From positions 1 to 64,000 of the forward strand of contig JAEZWF010000057.1 in NCBI GenBank assembly GCA_023420415.1: a DNA stretch of 64,000 nt. The letters run 5' to 3'. Numbering within the stretch: the first letter of the stretch is position 1; each line of letters starts with the position of its first letter. Shown here piece by piece: positions 34,207-43,048 of this stretch. Origin of the DNA: Actinomycetes bacterium (GTDB taxonomy: Bacteria > Actinomycetota > Actinomycetes > Actinomycetales > Dermatophilaceae). The translations under genes were made by a program, and so were the position numbers. The notes below the pieces were generated by a model, which was not told where the DNA came from, searched no databases, and saw only the letters and a program-made list of their open reading frames with translations.

Positions 34207-35439
34207 CTAGTCGGATTCGGGGCAGGTCGGCAGGGCAAGCACCTGGTCGGGCCCGTACCGGTGGCCGTGCCCCTCGGGGACCGCGAGCGAGCCGACGAAG
34301 TCGAACGCGGCCTGGGCGTAGCTCACACCGGGCAGCCACGGTGCAGGGGCGTCCGTCGGGCGCACGGCGAGCCACGGCGTCGCCTGGACCACGGGGTCGT
34401 CGGGGTTGCTGACCAGGGCTTCGCGACCGACCCCGGCGCGGGCGCCGCCCGGAGAGCCGACCCACAGGGCCGAGCAGACGTGGCCGGCGCGGCCGGGGCT
34501 GGCCAGGGCGGCCTGCCCGGCGACGGCGCCGAGGCTCTCGCCGTAGAGGTGCAGCTGGGGTCGCCTGCTCGCCGGCAGGGCCGACACCCGGGCCGCCACC
34601 GCGTCGAGGAGCTCGCGGGCACCGTCCTCGGCGGCTTCGCGCTGGAAGAGGTAGGCGACCCAGCTGGGCGTGGAGGCGTACTGCAGGGACACGGTGGCCA
34701 CGTCGCCACCGAACCGCTCCTCCAGGCCCGCAACCGCGGCCGGGTCGACCCACCCCGAACCCGTCGGGACCGCGACCACGACGTGCTCCTTGGCCAGGCC
34801 GCCGCGGGCCACGAGCAGGTCGGCGGCGCGCGCCGCCCGATCGCGCACCGACTCGTCAGGGCGCAGCGCGGCATACGCCCGCACGGCCCCCACCGGTGAG
34901 CTCTGTTGCAGCACCTGGGCCGAGGACGTCCCCGCCGCCTGCACGGGGATGCCTTGGGCGAGGACGGTGGCCGCGACTGTCGCCCCGAGGACGGGCCGCC
35001 AGGTCCGCCGCCAGTGCCGGGCCAGCCACCCGATGCCGCGCAGGAGCAGCCCGGTCGCGACGGCCACGGCGGCAGCCACTGCCCAGTGGGTGGCGCCCGC
35101 CGGTGGCATGCCCGCACGGGCCCGCTGCGCCGCCTCGACGCCGACAGCCCACCAGGCGAATGCGGGCAGGAGGACCGCGCTCGCGGTGAGGGTGAGCTGT
35201 CGCGCGCGCTGCCCCAGTCGCGGGGCGGGGGTCCGGAAGCGGCGGGCGAGTGCGGTGGCGGTGATGACGAACAGCCCGACGGAGGTGCCGCGCAGGACGG
35301 GCCCGTGGGGGATCAGCGACGGGAACAACCCGACGACCAGGCCCAGGAGTACAGCGGTGCTGGTGGATACCCGCGGTGCTGCGGGCACCTCGACTGCCTT
35401 GGGGCGCAGTGCAGTTCGCGAGGCGACGGCGACACTCAT
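34207..35439 (-). CDS. Membrane-anchored alpha/beta hydrolase (Abhydrolase_9 type)
   Basis: 410 aa. The N-terminal half holds about four hydrophobic segments. The C-terminal half (from about residue 165) is an alpha/beta hydrolase of the actinobacterial Abhydrolase_9 group. The nucleophile elbow reads LYGESLGAVAG, preceded by the strand RPQLH. Such proteins are annotated as hydrolases or lipases, but substrates are unknown. The ATG at 35439 overlaps the stop of the upstream phospholipase-like gene by 4 nt (ATGA), so the two are co-translated and may act together on lipids outside the membrane. Confidence 0.8.
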   Translation of the reverse strand: MSVAVASRTALRPKAVEVPAAPRVSTSTAVLLGLVVGLFPSLIPHGPVLRGTSVGLFVITATALARRFRTPAPRLGQRARQLTLTASAVLLPAFAWWAVGVEAAQRARAGMPPAGATHWAVAAAVAVATGLLLRGIGWLARHWRRTWRPVLGATVAATVLAQGIPVQAAGTSSAQVLQQSSPVGAVRAYAALRPDESVRDRAARAADLLVARGGLAKEHVVVAVPTGSGWVDPAAVAGLEERFGGDVATVSLQYASTPSWVAYLFQREAAEDGARELLDAVAARVSALPASRRPQLHLYGESLGAVAGQAALASPGRAGHVCSALWVGSPGGARAGVGREALVSNPDDPVVQATPWLAVRPTDAPAPWLPGVSYAQAAFDFVGSLAVPEGHGHRYGPDQVLALPTCPESD

Positions 35440-36131
35440 GATGCGGCCGCTGCACTCGGGACGGGCGCGCCGACCACGGCGGTGGACGCGCGGCGACGAA
35501 GGCGGGGGCGGCTGTGGGGACGCAGGCGGCTGTCGAGGTGGCCCAGGCCTACGCCGCCCAGGCCGAGCCCGGCCAGGACGACCAGGACTCCGCTTGCGGC
35601 CTGGACGATGCTGGCCGGCGTCTCGTGCCACGGGGCGGCCCAGTGCTGCCGCCAGGAGTTGAGGCGCACGGCCGTCGCGGCGGTGTCGGCAAGGGCGACG
35701 CACCCCCAGTCATCGGCGGCGCACGCAGCGTGCAGGCCCGCGTCGAACTGGTCGTCGAGGGCGCGCCGGGCGGACGTGGGCAGCGGCTGGCCGGACTTGT
35801 CGGCATACCGCAGGAGGTCGTAGCCCAGGTCGTGCCGGCGGCAGACCGGGTCGAAGCTCGTCGGCAGGGTCAGCGGGCCCGAGCACTCCCCGGTCGGGTC
35901 GACGAGCAGACCCTGCTGGACCTGCGGCGTGTAGCCCATGGAGCGTCCGAAGCCCTGAGGGATGGTCACCATGGCGACGTCGCCGGGTTGGTGCACGAGC
36001 GCGTCGACGGCAGTGGCCGAGACGTTAGGTGCGGTGGTGCTGCGGCCGAGTGCGCTCGGTGACTCGAGCATCGCCCAGAAGCAGGCGCCGATCACGAGGC
36101 AGATCGTGAGGTACGTGGTTGCGGTCTTCAT
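35436..36131 (-). CDS. Phospholipase A2-like protein with terminal membrane anchors
   Basis: 231 aa. Residues about 5-25 form a signal or anchor. The central part has GECSGP and DPVCRRHDLGYDLLRYAD, the Cys-x-x-His-Asp-x-Gly-Tyr active-site pattern of prokaryotic secreted phospholipase A2. A hydrophobic helix at about 175-197 and a basic tail follow, so it is probably membrane-held with its active site outside. The ATG is 7 nt after TAGCTT on the minus strand. It is co-translated with the alpha/beta hydrolase. Catalysis is inferred from the motif only. Confidence 0.72.
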   Translation of the reverse strand: MKTATTYLTICLVIGACFWAMLESPSALGRSTTAPNVSATAVDALVHQPGDVAMVTIPQGFGRSMGYTPQVQQGLLVDPTGECSGPLTLPTSFDPVCRRHDLGYDLLRYADKSGQPLPTSARRALDDQFDAGLHAACAADDWGCVALADTAATAVRLNSWRQHWAAPWHETPASIVQAASGVLVVLAGLGLGGVGLGHLDSRLRPHSRPRLRRRASTAVVGAPVPSAAAAS

Positions 36132-36138
36132 GACGGCG

Positions 36139-36144
36139 AAGCTA
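36139..36144 (-). promoter_or_regulatory. -10 box TAGCTT, 7 nt before the phospholipase-like gene
   Basis: TAGCTT on the minus strand; no ribosome site before the ATG at 36131. Confidence 0.4.
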
Positions 36145-36284
36145 GGAAGGTGTGACGCGACGAAACATCATGCGCGAGAGGGGAATTCGCCTAAGGCAGC
36201 AGGTGCAGACAAGTCCTGGACGGCTACGTGTGGGGTAGCCCGATGTCACTCCTGGGAGTGACGCGCGCGCCCCGCCCGGGACCG

Positions 36285-36290
36285 TAGGCT
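36285..36290 (+). promoter_or_regulatory. -10 box TAGGCT, 6 nt before the histidine kinase gene
   Basis: TAGGCT ends 6 nt before the GTG; no ribosome site is present. Confidence 0.45.
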
Positions 36291-36296
36291 CGCTGC

Positions 36297-37529
36297 GTGT
36301 TCAGGAAGTCGACCCAGCCGGCCCGCCCGCGCCGTCAGCGGTGGCGGGACGTGGTCCGGGGAACCGGCCGAGCCCTGGCGCTGCCCGGACGGCTGGCCAC
36401 CCGCAACGCCGATGTCACCATCGCCCTGGTCGCGGCGTTGCTGTTCGCGATCGCGTGGCCCACCCTGCCGCTGACCAACGCGGTGACGCCATCGCTGCTG
36501 CCGGTCGTGGCTTTCCTCGAGGTCGGGCCGCTGCTGGTCGCGCGGGTTCGCCCGCTGCTGGCCTGGGGGCTGGCGCTGGCCGTGGGCGCCGGCTTCTGGG
36601 CGTCACGGTCCGCACTGCCGGACTGGGCGATGCCGTGGCCGGTCGTGTACTTCCTCGTGCTGCTCGCCCTGCTCGTGGTGGTGTGCCTCCGGGCGCCGTG
36701 GCCCGAGGTGCTCATCGCCGTCGGTGGCACTGGGGCGTTCCTCGGGGTCGTCCTCGACGGCGACCTCAAGAACTGGGCGTGGGGGCAGGCGGCCCTGGCT
36801 GCGGTCGCACTGCTCGTGCGCTGGCTCATCCTGTCCAGGCGCCAGCTCGCCCGCGAGACCGAGCTGGGCGAGGCGGAGCGCGCGAGACGAGCCGTGCTGG
36901 AGGAGCGCAGCATGATCGCGCGCGAGCTGCACGACGTGGTGGCGCACCACATGTCGCTCATCGTCGTGCAGGCCCAGTCGGCGCCCTACCGCCTCAGCGA
37001 TGTCGATGCCGCCACACGTGAGGAGTTCACGTCGATCGAGCGTTCGGCCCGCGCCGCGCTCACCGAGGTGCGAGGGGTCCTGGGTGTGCTGCGCTCGGAC
37101 GATGGCGAACGACTCGTCGCGCCCGTCCCCGGCGGCGCCGACGTCGCCTCCCTGCTCGCCTCCGCGCAGGCCGCAGGTATGCCGCTCACCTGGGACGCCT
37201 TGCCCGTCACCTTGGGTGAGGTGCCTGCGGCCGTCGGCCTCGCGGCATACCGGATCGTCCAGGAGTCGCTCTCGAACGCGTCGCGGCACGCCCCCGGGCA
37301 ACCCTGTCACGTGCGCGTCGAGCTCGACGAGGAGTCGCTGCACCTCTTCGTGGCCAACGTGATCGGCGCTCCCACGCCCTCGACGGAGGCCAGCGGGGGC
37401 AGCGGCCTGGTCGGGATGCGCACCCGCGCCGAGGCGGTCGGTGGTGAGCTGACCGCGGGCCGCGAGGGCGACCACTGGCAGGTGTCCGCACGACTGCCAC
37501 TGGCCGGTGCGCGACCGGCCGGGGCATAG
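36297..37529 (+). CDS. Two-component sensor histidine kinase (NarL/DesK group)
   Basis: 410 aa. About five hydrophobic segments occupy residues 40-185. The HisKA_3 dimerisation box follows with the phospho-His in IARELHDVVAHHMSLI near residue 220. An HATPase domain comes last (VQESLSNASRHAPG, GSGLVGMRTRAEAVGG). The membrane part lacks a large sensor loop, so it may sense membrane state. The stop TAG lies in the -10-like box of the response regulator 10 nt downstream, and the pair clearly forms one system. Confidence 0.9.
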   Translation: MFRKSTQPARPRRQRWRDVVRGTGRALALPGRLATRNADVTIALVAALLFAIAWPTLPLTNAVTPSLLPVVAFLEVGPLLVARVRPLLAWGLALAVGAGFWASRSALPDWAMPWPVVYFLVLLALLVVVCLRAPWPEVLIAVGGTGAFLGVVLDGDLKNWAWGQAALAAVALLVRWLILSRRQLARETELGEAERARRAVLEERSMIARELHDVVAHHMSLIVVQAQSAPYRLSDVDAATREEFTSIERSARAALTEVRGVLGVLRSDDGERLVAPVPGGADVASLLASAQAAGMPLTWDALPVTLGEVPAAVGLAAYRIVQESLSNASRHAPGQPCHVRVELDEESLHLFVANVIGAPTPSTEASGGSGLVGMRTRAEAVGGELTAGREGDHWQVSARLPLAGARPAGA

Positions 37530-37532
37530 GGT
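37527..37532 (+). promoter_or_regulatory. -10 box TAGGGT, 6 nt before the response regulator gene
   Basis: TAGGGT overlaps the kinase stop and lies 6 nt before the regulator ATG. It may give an extra leaderless transcript within the operon. Confidence 0.35.
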
Positions 37533-37538
37533 CGCGGC

Positions 37539-38204
37539 ATGTCGATCTCCGTGGTCATCGTCGACGACCAGGCGATGGTCCGGCAGGGGTTCGGGGCGTT
37601 GCTGGGAGCGCAGCCCGACATCAGCGTCATCGGCGAGGCCGCCGACGGCGCGCAGGGAGTGCGCGAGGTGGCGCGGCTGCAGCCCGACGTCGTCCTCATG
37701 GACGTGCGGATGCCCGAGATGGACGGCCTCCAGGCCGCCCGCGCGATCCTCGACGCGCCGAGCCCGACCCGGTCGCACGTCCTGATGCTCACGACGTTCG
37801 ACATCGACGACTACGTCTACGAGGCGCTGCGAATCGGCGCCAGTGGGTTCCTGCTGAAGGACGCTCCGGCGGACGAGCTCGCCCATGCCGTGCGGGTCGT
37901 GGCGCGCGGGGACGCCCTGCTGGCGCCGGCGATCACGCGCCGCTTCATCGCACAGGTGACCTCCCGGCGGGGGGTCGTGCCGCGCCAGTCGCCGCGACTG
38001 GCCGAGCTGACACCGCGGGAGCTGGAGGTGCTCGAGCTGGTCGCCGGTGGCCTCTCCAACCTCGAGATCGCCACGCGGCTCGTGGTGTCCGAGCAGACCG
38101 TGAAGACCCACGTCAGCCGGATGCTGACCAAGCTGGGGGTGCGCGACCGGGCCCAGGCCGTCGTCTTCGCCTACGAGAACGGCGTGGTGACCCCGGGCAG
38201 CTGA
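37539..38204 (+). CDS. Two-component response regulator, NarL/LuxR family
   Basis: 221 aa. The receiver domain has the acidic pocket in VVIVDDQAMVRQG, phospho-Asp in DVVLMDVRMPEMDG near residue 54, and Lys in GFLLKDAPADEL. The C-terminal LuxR helix-turn-helix reads LTPRELEVLELVAGGLSNLEIA and VSEQTVKTHVSRM. It is the partner of the kinase directly upstream. Targets are not visible here; the nearby divergent lipid-enzyme operon at 34.2-36.1 kb is a reasonable candidate. Confidence 0.92.
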   Translation: MSISVVIVDDQAMVRQGFGALLGAQPDISVIGEAADGAQGVREVARLQPDVVLMDVRMPEMDGLQAARAILDAPSPTRSHVLMLTTFDIDDYVYEALRIGASGFLLKDAPADELAHAVRVVARGDALLAPAITRRFIAQVTSRRGVVPRQSPRLAELTPRELEVLELVAGGLSNLEIATRLVVSEQTVKTHVSRMLTKLGVRDRAQAVVFAYENGVVTPGS

Positions 38205-38208
38205 CGCC

Positions 38209-39360
38209 TCAGCCCATGCTGCCCGGCGGGATCGCGACCAGCTTGTCGTCGCCCTCGCGCGGGTCTCCCCGGAAGGTGTTGCTCGTCAGCACCCAGAGCC
38301 GGCCATCCGGACCGAGCACGGCATCGCGCAGACGGCCGAGCTCGCCCTCGAGGAGGCGTTGCGGGTCACCAGTCCCGTTGGCGGTCAACGGAATTCGCCA
38401 GAGCGACTCACCCCGCAAGGCCGTCATCCAGACGGCGTTGTCGGCAACTGCGATGCCGCTGGGTGAGGCGTCCGACGTGGGCCACTGCGCCAGGGGGTCG
38501 GTGAAACCGGACCGGCCGGCGCGGCCCTCCACCGTAGGCCAGCCGTAGTTCCTGCCGGGCTCGATCAGGTTGAGCTCGTCCCACGTGTTCTGCCCGAACT
38601 CGCTGGCGAACATGCGGCCGTCCGGCGCCCAGGCAATGCCTTGGACGTTGCGGTGGCCCCAGGTCCACACGCGGTTGCCGAACGGGTTGCCCGGTGCCGC
38701 CGCGCCGTCCTGGGTGATGCGCAGGATCTTGCCGCCGAGGTCGTCGCGGTCCTGGGCGCGGCTGGACTCGCCGGCGTCACCGGTCGTGACGTAGAGGAAC
38801 CCGTCAGACCCGAACGCGAGTCGCCCACCGTTGTGGTTGCCGGCCTTGGGTATGCCGGTGAGGATCGCCTCGGGTTCGCTCGCCCGGGTGCCGTCGAAGG
38901 TCAGCCGCACGACACGGTTGTCCTCGGCGGCGGTGTAGTAGAGGAAGACCCGGCGGTCGCTGGCGTAGTCGGGGGAGACCGCGACACCGAGCAGACCACC
39001 CTCCCCGCCCGGCTCCACGCCGGGGATGGTACCGAGCGTGACCGGTGCGGCTCCGTCACGGACGTGCACGAGGCGGGCCTGGTCGCGCAGGGTGACGAGC
39101 GCGGAGCCGTCGGGGAGGAAGGCGACGGCCCACGGCACGTCGAGGCCGCTCGCCACGGTGGACCGGCGGGTGTCCGGTGTCGTGCTCGAGCCGCCGGAGC
39201 TCGTCGGCGACGAGCTGGTGGCGCTCGACGACGTCGACATCGACGGTGAGGTCACGCCGTTCCCGGCCCCCGACGTCTCACCACTGCATGCGGCGAGGGC
39301 GAGGGCACCGGCGGCGGCGACCACGGTGGTGACGGATCTGCGGCGTCGGCTGGGCGGCAT
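38209..39360 (-). CDS. PQQ-dependent sugar dehydrogenase-like lipoprotein (GSDH family)
   Basis: 383 aa. A basic N-terminus, hydrophobic stretch and lipobox LALAAC place lipid-modified Cys25 on the outer face of the membrane. A Ser/Thr-rich linker follows to about residue 65, then a six-bladed propeller of the glucose/sorbosone dehydrogenase family: GGEGGLLGVAVSPD, HNGGRLAFGSDG, YVTTGDAG and GHRNVQGIAW. Family enzymes oxidise aldoses with PQQ and calcium. The natural substrate is unknown, and no PQQ genes are present in the window. It ends 5 nt from the response-regulator stop, convergent. Confidence 0.85.
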   Translation of the reverse strand: MPPSRRRRSVTTVVAAAGALALAACSGETSGAGNGVTSPSMSTSSSATSSSPTSSGGSSTTPDTRRSTVASGLDVPWAVAFLPDGSALVTLRDQARLVHVRDGAAPVTLGTIPGVEPGGEGGLLGVAVSPDYASDRRVFLYYTAAEDNRVVRLTFDGTRASEPEAILTGIPKAGNHNGGRLAFGSDGFLYVTTGDAGESSRAQDRDDLGGKILRITQDGAAAPGNPFGNRVWTWGHRNVQGIAWAPDGRMFASEFGQNTWDELNLIEPGRNYGWPTVEGRAGRSGFTDPLAQWPTSDASPSGIAVADNAVWMTALRGESLWRIPLTANGTGDPQRLLEGELGRLRDAVLGPDGRLWVLTSNTFRGDPREGDDKLVAIPPGSMG

Positions 39361-39424
39361 ACCCCATTGTGCGTGATGGCGGCCTCGACGTGGACCGGAG
39401 CGGCGCTGGGAGCGGCCCGCGAGC

Positions 39425-39430
39425 TAGCGT
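39425..39430 (+). promoter_or_regulatory. -10 box TAGCGT, 7 nt before the dehydrogenase gene
   Basis: TAGCGT ends 7 nt before the ATG at 39438; no ribosome site is present. Confidence 0.45.
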
Positions 39431-39437
39431 GAAACCC

Positions 39438-40364
39438 ATGCCACTCGTGACGCTGCCGGGACAGGACTGGGTCGAGGCGGTCGGGCCGGTGCCGGGACTC
39501 GAGATCGAGGTCTGGGACCTCGACGGCCCACCAAGCCGGCCCGAGGAGGTGCAGGTCGTGGTGCCGCCCTACATCGGCGCCGGACCACGGCTGGGGGCAC
39601 TGGAGCAGCTGCCGAACCTGGAGCTGGTGCAGCTGCTGACCGCCGGCTACGACGGGGTGCCCGAGCACCTGCCGCCGGGCGCGCAACTCGCCAACGCCGC
39701 CGGGGTGCACGACGCCTCCACGGCCGAGCTGGCCTTGACGTTGACGCTGTCGGCGCTGCGTGGCATCCCGGAGTTCGTTGCAGCACAACAGGATCGGCAC
39801 TGGCTGCCCTATCAGGGCTTCTGGCCGGCACTGGCCGACAAGCGAGTGCTGGTCGTGGGCTACGGCTCGATCGGGCGGGCGATCGCCGCGCGGCTCCTGC
39901 CGTTCGAGGTGACGGTCACCGCGGTGGCCTCGAGGGCCCGCGGGGGCGACGAGCTGGTGCCGTCGGTGCACGGTGTCGACGAGCTGCTCGAGCTGCTGCC
40001 TCGCCACGACGTCGTCATCCTCATCCTGCCGCTGGGGCCACAGACGGCCGGCCTCGTCGACGACGCGTTCCTCACCGCCATGCCCGACGGTGCGCTGCTG
40101 GTCAACGTGGCGCGGGGCGGCATCGTCGACACCGACGCCCTCGTCCGCCACCTGCAGACCGGGCGAATCCGTGCCGCGGTGGACGTCACCGACCCCGAGC
40201 CGCTCCCGGCTGACCACCCGCTCTGGTCCGCACCCGGCATACTCATCAGCCCGCACGTGGGCGGTGCGTCGACGGCGTTCACACCGCGGGCGACGCGTCT
40301 GCTGCAGGAGCAGCTGGGGGCGTATGCCGCGGGGCGGCCGCTGCGCAACCTCGTGCGCGCGTAG
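39438..40364 (+). CDS. D-2-hydroxyacid dehydrogenase
   Basis: 308 aa. NAD(P) loop VLVVGYGSIGRAIA near residue 140. Catalytic Arg in NVARGGIVDTD, Glu in TDPEPLPADHP and His in SPHVGGAST. It resembles glyoxylate/hydroxypyruvate reductase-like members. Glyoxylate is an end product of the ethylmalonyl-CoA pathway, but a link is only speculation. The frame is open upstream of the chosen ATG, yet the TAGCGT box and family N-terminus support 39438. Confidence 0.85.
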   Translation: MPLVTLPGQDWVEAVGPVPGLEIEVWDLDGPPSRPEEVQVVVPPYIGAGPRLGALEQLPNLELVQLLTAGYDGVPEHLPPGAQLANAAGVHDASTAELALTLTLSALRGIPEFVAAQQDRHWLPYQGFWPALADKRVLVVGYGSIGRAIAARLLPFEVTVTAVASRARGGDELVPSVHGVDELLELLPRHDVVILILPLGPQTAGLVDDAFLTAMPDGALLVNVARGGIVDTDALVRHLQTGRIRAAVDVTDPEPLPADHPLWSAPGILISPHVGGASTAFTPRATRLLQEQLGAYAAGRPLRNLVRA

Positions 40365-40453
40365 GGGCGGCCGCTCACATCGGCCGATGAGTTTCGACGC
40401 GTTTCCAGGTCGACCCCTCTGACCGGTGTCCACCGACCACGAGGAGTGCCAGC

Positions 40454-41545
40454 ATGAGCCCCATGAGCGAGACCATCGTCGGGATCGGCACGCGCAAGGG
40501 GCTGTGGCTGGCACGCAGCACGGACCGGCAGGAGTGGTCGCTCGGCGGACCGCACTTCCTCATGAGCGAGGTGCTGTCGCTGCTGTTCGACACGCGCACC
40601 GACCCGACGCGGCTGCTCGTGGGCTTCCGTTCGTCGCACTGGGGACCGTCGCTGCAGCACACCGACGACCTCGGCGCGACCTGGGTCGAGCACCCGGAGG
40701 GGTCGATCCAGTTCCCGGCCGACACCGACACCGCACTCAAGGCGACGTGGCAGCTCGTCGCCGACCCGCACGACGCCGACGTCGTGTGGGCGGGCACCGA
40801 GCCACAGGGGTTGTGGCGCAGTGCCGACCGCGGTGAGACGTTCGAGCTCAACCGCGGCCTCTGGGAACACCCGCACCGGCCCGAGTGGGGTGAGGGGTTC
40901 GGGGGCGGCGCCATCCACACGGTGCTGCCCAGCCCGGCCGACCCCGGCTCGATGCTGGTCGCGATGAGCACCGGCGGTGTCTACAACACCACCGACGGCG
41001 GGCAGTCGTGGTCTCCGGGCAACACCGGCATCCACGCCTACTTCATGCCCCACGACGAGTGGCCGGAGTTCGGGCAGTGCGTGCACAAGGTCGCGCGCGA
41101 CAGCTCCACCTCGACGCGGCTCTACGCGCAGAACCACAAGGGCGTCTACCGCTCCGACGACAACGGCGTGACCTGGACCTCGATCGAGGCAGGGCTGCCG
41201 ACGAACTTCGGCATGACGGCGGTCGCCCACCCGCGGCGCGGTGACACCGTCTGGCTGGTGCCCATCGCCTCGGATGGCGAGCGCGTCCCGCCCGACGCGC
41301 AGCTGCAGGTCGCGCGGTCAGACGACGCCGGTGGCACGTGGCGGGCGCTCACCACGGGGTTGCCACACAGCTGGACCAACGTGTTGCGCGACGCCGCCGG
41401 CACCGACACCCACGACGAGCCGGGGCTCTACGTCGGCACCCGCAACGGCGAGGTCTACGCCTCCACCGACGACGGCGAGTCGTTCTCCCTCGTCGCGAGC
41501 CAGCTGCCGGACGTGCTCGTCGTGCGGGCGGTCACGCTGCCATGA
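40454..41545 (+). CDS. BNR/sortilin-like beta-propeller protein
   Basis: 363 aa without a signal peptide. Several Asp-box or BNR-type turns are visible: SADRGETFEL, TTDGGQSWSP, SDDNGVTWTS, SDDAGGTWRA and STDDGESFSL. This gives a sialidase-like or sortilin-like propeller. No sialidase Arg triad can be claimed, and the family is often mislabelled exo-alpha-sialidase. GAGGAG lies upstream of the ATG. The stop overlaps by 4 nt (ATGA) the start of a MoaD-like gene, a pairing that I believe recurs in actinobacteria. Role unknown. Confidence 0.78.
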   Translation: MSPMSETIVGIGTRKGLWLARSTDRQEWSLGGPHFLMSEVLSLLFDTRTDPTRLLVGFRSSHWGPSLQHTDDLGATWVEHPEGSIQFPADTDTALKATWQLVADPHDADVVWAGTEPQGLWRSADRGETFELNRGLWEHPHRPEWGEGFGGGAIHTVLPSPADPGSMLVAMSTGGVYNTTDGGQSWSPGNTGIHAYFMPHDEWPEFGQCVHKVARDSSTSTRLYAQNHKGVYRSDDNGVTWTSIEAGLPTNFGMTAVAHPRRGDTVWLVPIASDGERVPPDAQLQVARSDDAGGTWRALTTGLPHSWTNVLRDAAGTDTHDEPGLYVGTRNGEVYASTDDGESFSLVASQLPDVLVVRAVTLP

Positions 41546-41829
41546 CGGTGCGCGTGGTGCTGCCGGGGTTGTTGCGCGACCTCGCCGACGGTGCGGCCGA
41601 GCTGCCGGTGGAGCTGGACGACGGAGCCGCTCCGCTGTCGACGGTGCTCGACCGGGCGTTCGAGCCGTGGCCGGTGCTTGCCCGGCGGGTCCGGGACGAG
41701 CGCGGTGAGATCCGGCGGCACGTCAATGTCTTCGTCGACGGAGAGGACGCCAAGCGGGCCAAGGGCGTCGACACCGAGGTGGGTGCGGCGTCGACCGTGC
41801 ACGTCATCAACGCGGTCTCGGGCGGCTGA
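41542..41829 (+). CDS. MoaD/ThiS-family ubiquitin-like protein
   Basis: 95 aa with a beta-grasp fold pattern and a C-terminal Gly-Gly (NAVSGG), the feature needed for adenylation and thiocarboxylate formation in sulfur-carrier proteins. RRHVNVFVDGED is a typical MoaD-like centre. It is coupled to the BNR-protein gene by an ATGA overlap. The next gene, convergent, is a cysteine synthase-fold PLP enzyme. This recalls the CysO-CysM arrangement, although the strands differ and no Mec-type protease is present. Confidence 0.82.
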   Translation: MTVRVVLPGLLRDLADGAAELPVELDDGAAPLSTVLDRAFEPWPVLARRVRDERGEIRRHVNVFVDGEDAKRAKGVDTEVGAASTVHVINAVSGG

Positions 41830-41863
41830 GGGCGCCGACCCAGTCGGCTCGGTGACGGCTGCG

Positions 41864-42991
41864 TCAGGCGTCGCGGCGGGCTGCCTCGTCCCAGATGCCC
41901 TCGTCCCAGGCGCGCGCGAGGGTCGCGGTGTGTCCCGTGAGGTCCCAACCGCACTCGGTGACCCACGCATCGGAGCGGTACGTCCCGGCATACCGGTCCG
42001 CGCCGTCGCACAGCAACGACACGATGCTTCCGCTCTCGCCACGCGCCTTCATCTCACACGCAAGGCGAAGTGCCCCAACGAGATTCGTGCCGGTCGAGGC
42101 GCCGGCGCGCAGCCCGGTGCGGTCTGCGAGGAAGCGCATGGCGGCCACGGACGCGGGGTCGGGGACGAGCATCATGCGGTCGACCACGGCGGGGATGAAG
42201 CTCGGCTCCACCCGGGGCCGCCCGATGCCCTCGATGCGCGACCCGCAGGCGTTGGCGACACCCTCGGGGTCCTCGGCGAACGCGGGCAGGAACGCGGAGT
42301 GCTCCGGGTCGACGACGCAGACCTGGCTCGCGAGTCCGCGGTAGCGCACGTAACGGCCGATCGTCGCGCTCGTGCCCCCGGTGCCGGCGCCCACGACGAC
42401 CCACCGGGGCACGGGGTGCCGCTCGCGCCCCATCTGCTCGAAGATCGACTCGGCGATGTTGTTGTTGCCGCGCCAGTCGGTCGCGCGCTCGGCATAGGTG
42501 AACTGGTCGAGATAGTGGCCGCCGAGCTCGTCCTCCAGCTGGCGCGCCACCTCGTAGACCTCGCCGGCGTCGTCGACGAGGTGGCAGCGGCCGCCCTCGC
42601 GTTCGATGAGGGCGATCTTCTCGACACTGGTTCTGCGCGCCATCACGGCGATGAAGGGCAACCCCAGCATCCGAGCGAAGTAGGCCTCGGACACCGCGGT
42701 CGATCCGCTCGATGCCTCGATGACGGTGGTGCCCTCGCGCAGCTCGCCGTTGCACAGGGCGTAGAGGAACAGGGACCGCGCGAGGCGGTGCTTGAGGCTG
42801 CCGGTCGGGTGGGTCGACTCGTCCTTGAGGTAGAGGTCGATGTCGGGGAGGCCGGGGACGGGCACCTGCACGAGGTGGGTGTCGGCGCTGCGGTTGGCGT
42901 CGGCGTGGATGCGCCGCACCGCCTCGTCGAGCCAGGCGCGGTCGGCGGGTCGGCTGGGGGTCACGTCGACGAGTGCGGGCGCCTTCGGCAT
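41864..42991 (-). CDS. PLP-dependent cysteine synthase-family enzyme (Cds1-like)
   Basis: 375 aa, fold-type II PLP enzyme. The PLP Lys lies in [13 protein letters not shown] near residue 69, [15 protein letters not shown] binds the substrate carboxylate, and [16 protein letters not shown] is the phosphate loop. Length and the C-terminal extension ([12 protein letters not shown]) resemble the mycobacterial Cds1 cysteine desulfhydrase group more than CysK or CysM. It could make or degrade cysteine. The ATG is 7 nt after TAGTCT on the minus strand. Confidence 0.8.
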   Translation of the reverse strand: MPKAPALVDVTPSRPADRAWLDEAVRRIHADANRSADTHLVQVPVPGLPDIDLYLKDESTHPTGSLKHRLARSLFLYALCNGELREGTTVIEASSGSTAVSEAYFARMLGLPFIAVMARRTSVEKIALIEREGGRCHLVDDAGEVYEVARQLEDELGGHYLDQFTYAERATDWRGNNNIAESIFEQMGRERHPVPRWVVVGAGTGGTSATIGRYVRYRGLASQVCVVDPEHSAFLPAFAEDPEGVANACGSRIEGIGRPRVEPSFIPAVVDRMMLVPDPASVAAMRFLADRTGLRAGASTGTNLVGALRLACEMKARGESGSIVSLLCDGADRYAGTYRSDAWVTECGWDLTGHTATLARAWDEGIWDEAARRDA

Positions 42992-42998
42992 GGGCTCG

Positions 42999-43004
42999 AG
43001 ACTA
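42999..43004 (-). promoter_or_regulatory. -10 box TAGTCT, 7 nt before the Cds1-like gene
   Basis: TAGTCT on the minus strand; no ribosome site before the ATG at 42991. A GTATGCCGCGTGG word lies just beyond, at 43014. Confidence 0.45.
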
Positions 43005-43048
43005 TCGGTGGGGTATGCCGCGTGGTCGCGGCTGGGGGTGGCTGTCGG

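Noticed and set aside
40454..41545. True exo-alpha-sialidase
   Set aside because: Asp-box-type turns are present, but I cannot point to the Arg triad or catalytic Tyr/Glu of sialidases, and no signal peptide is seen.
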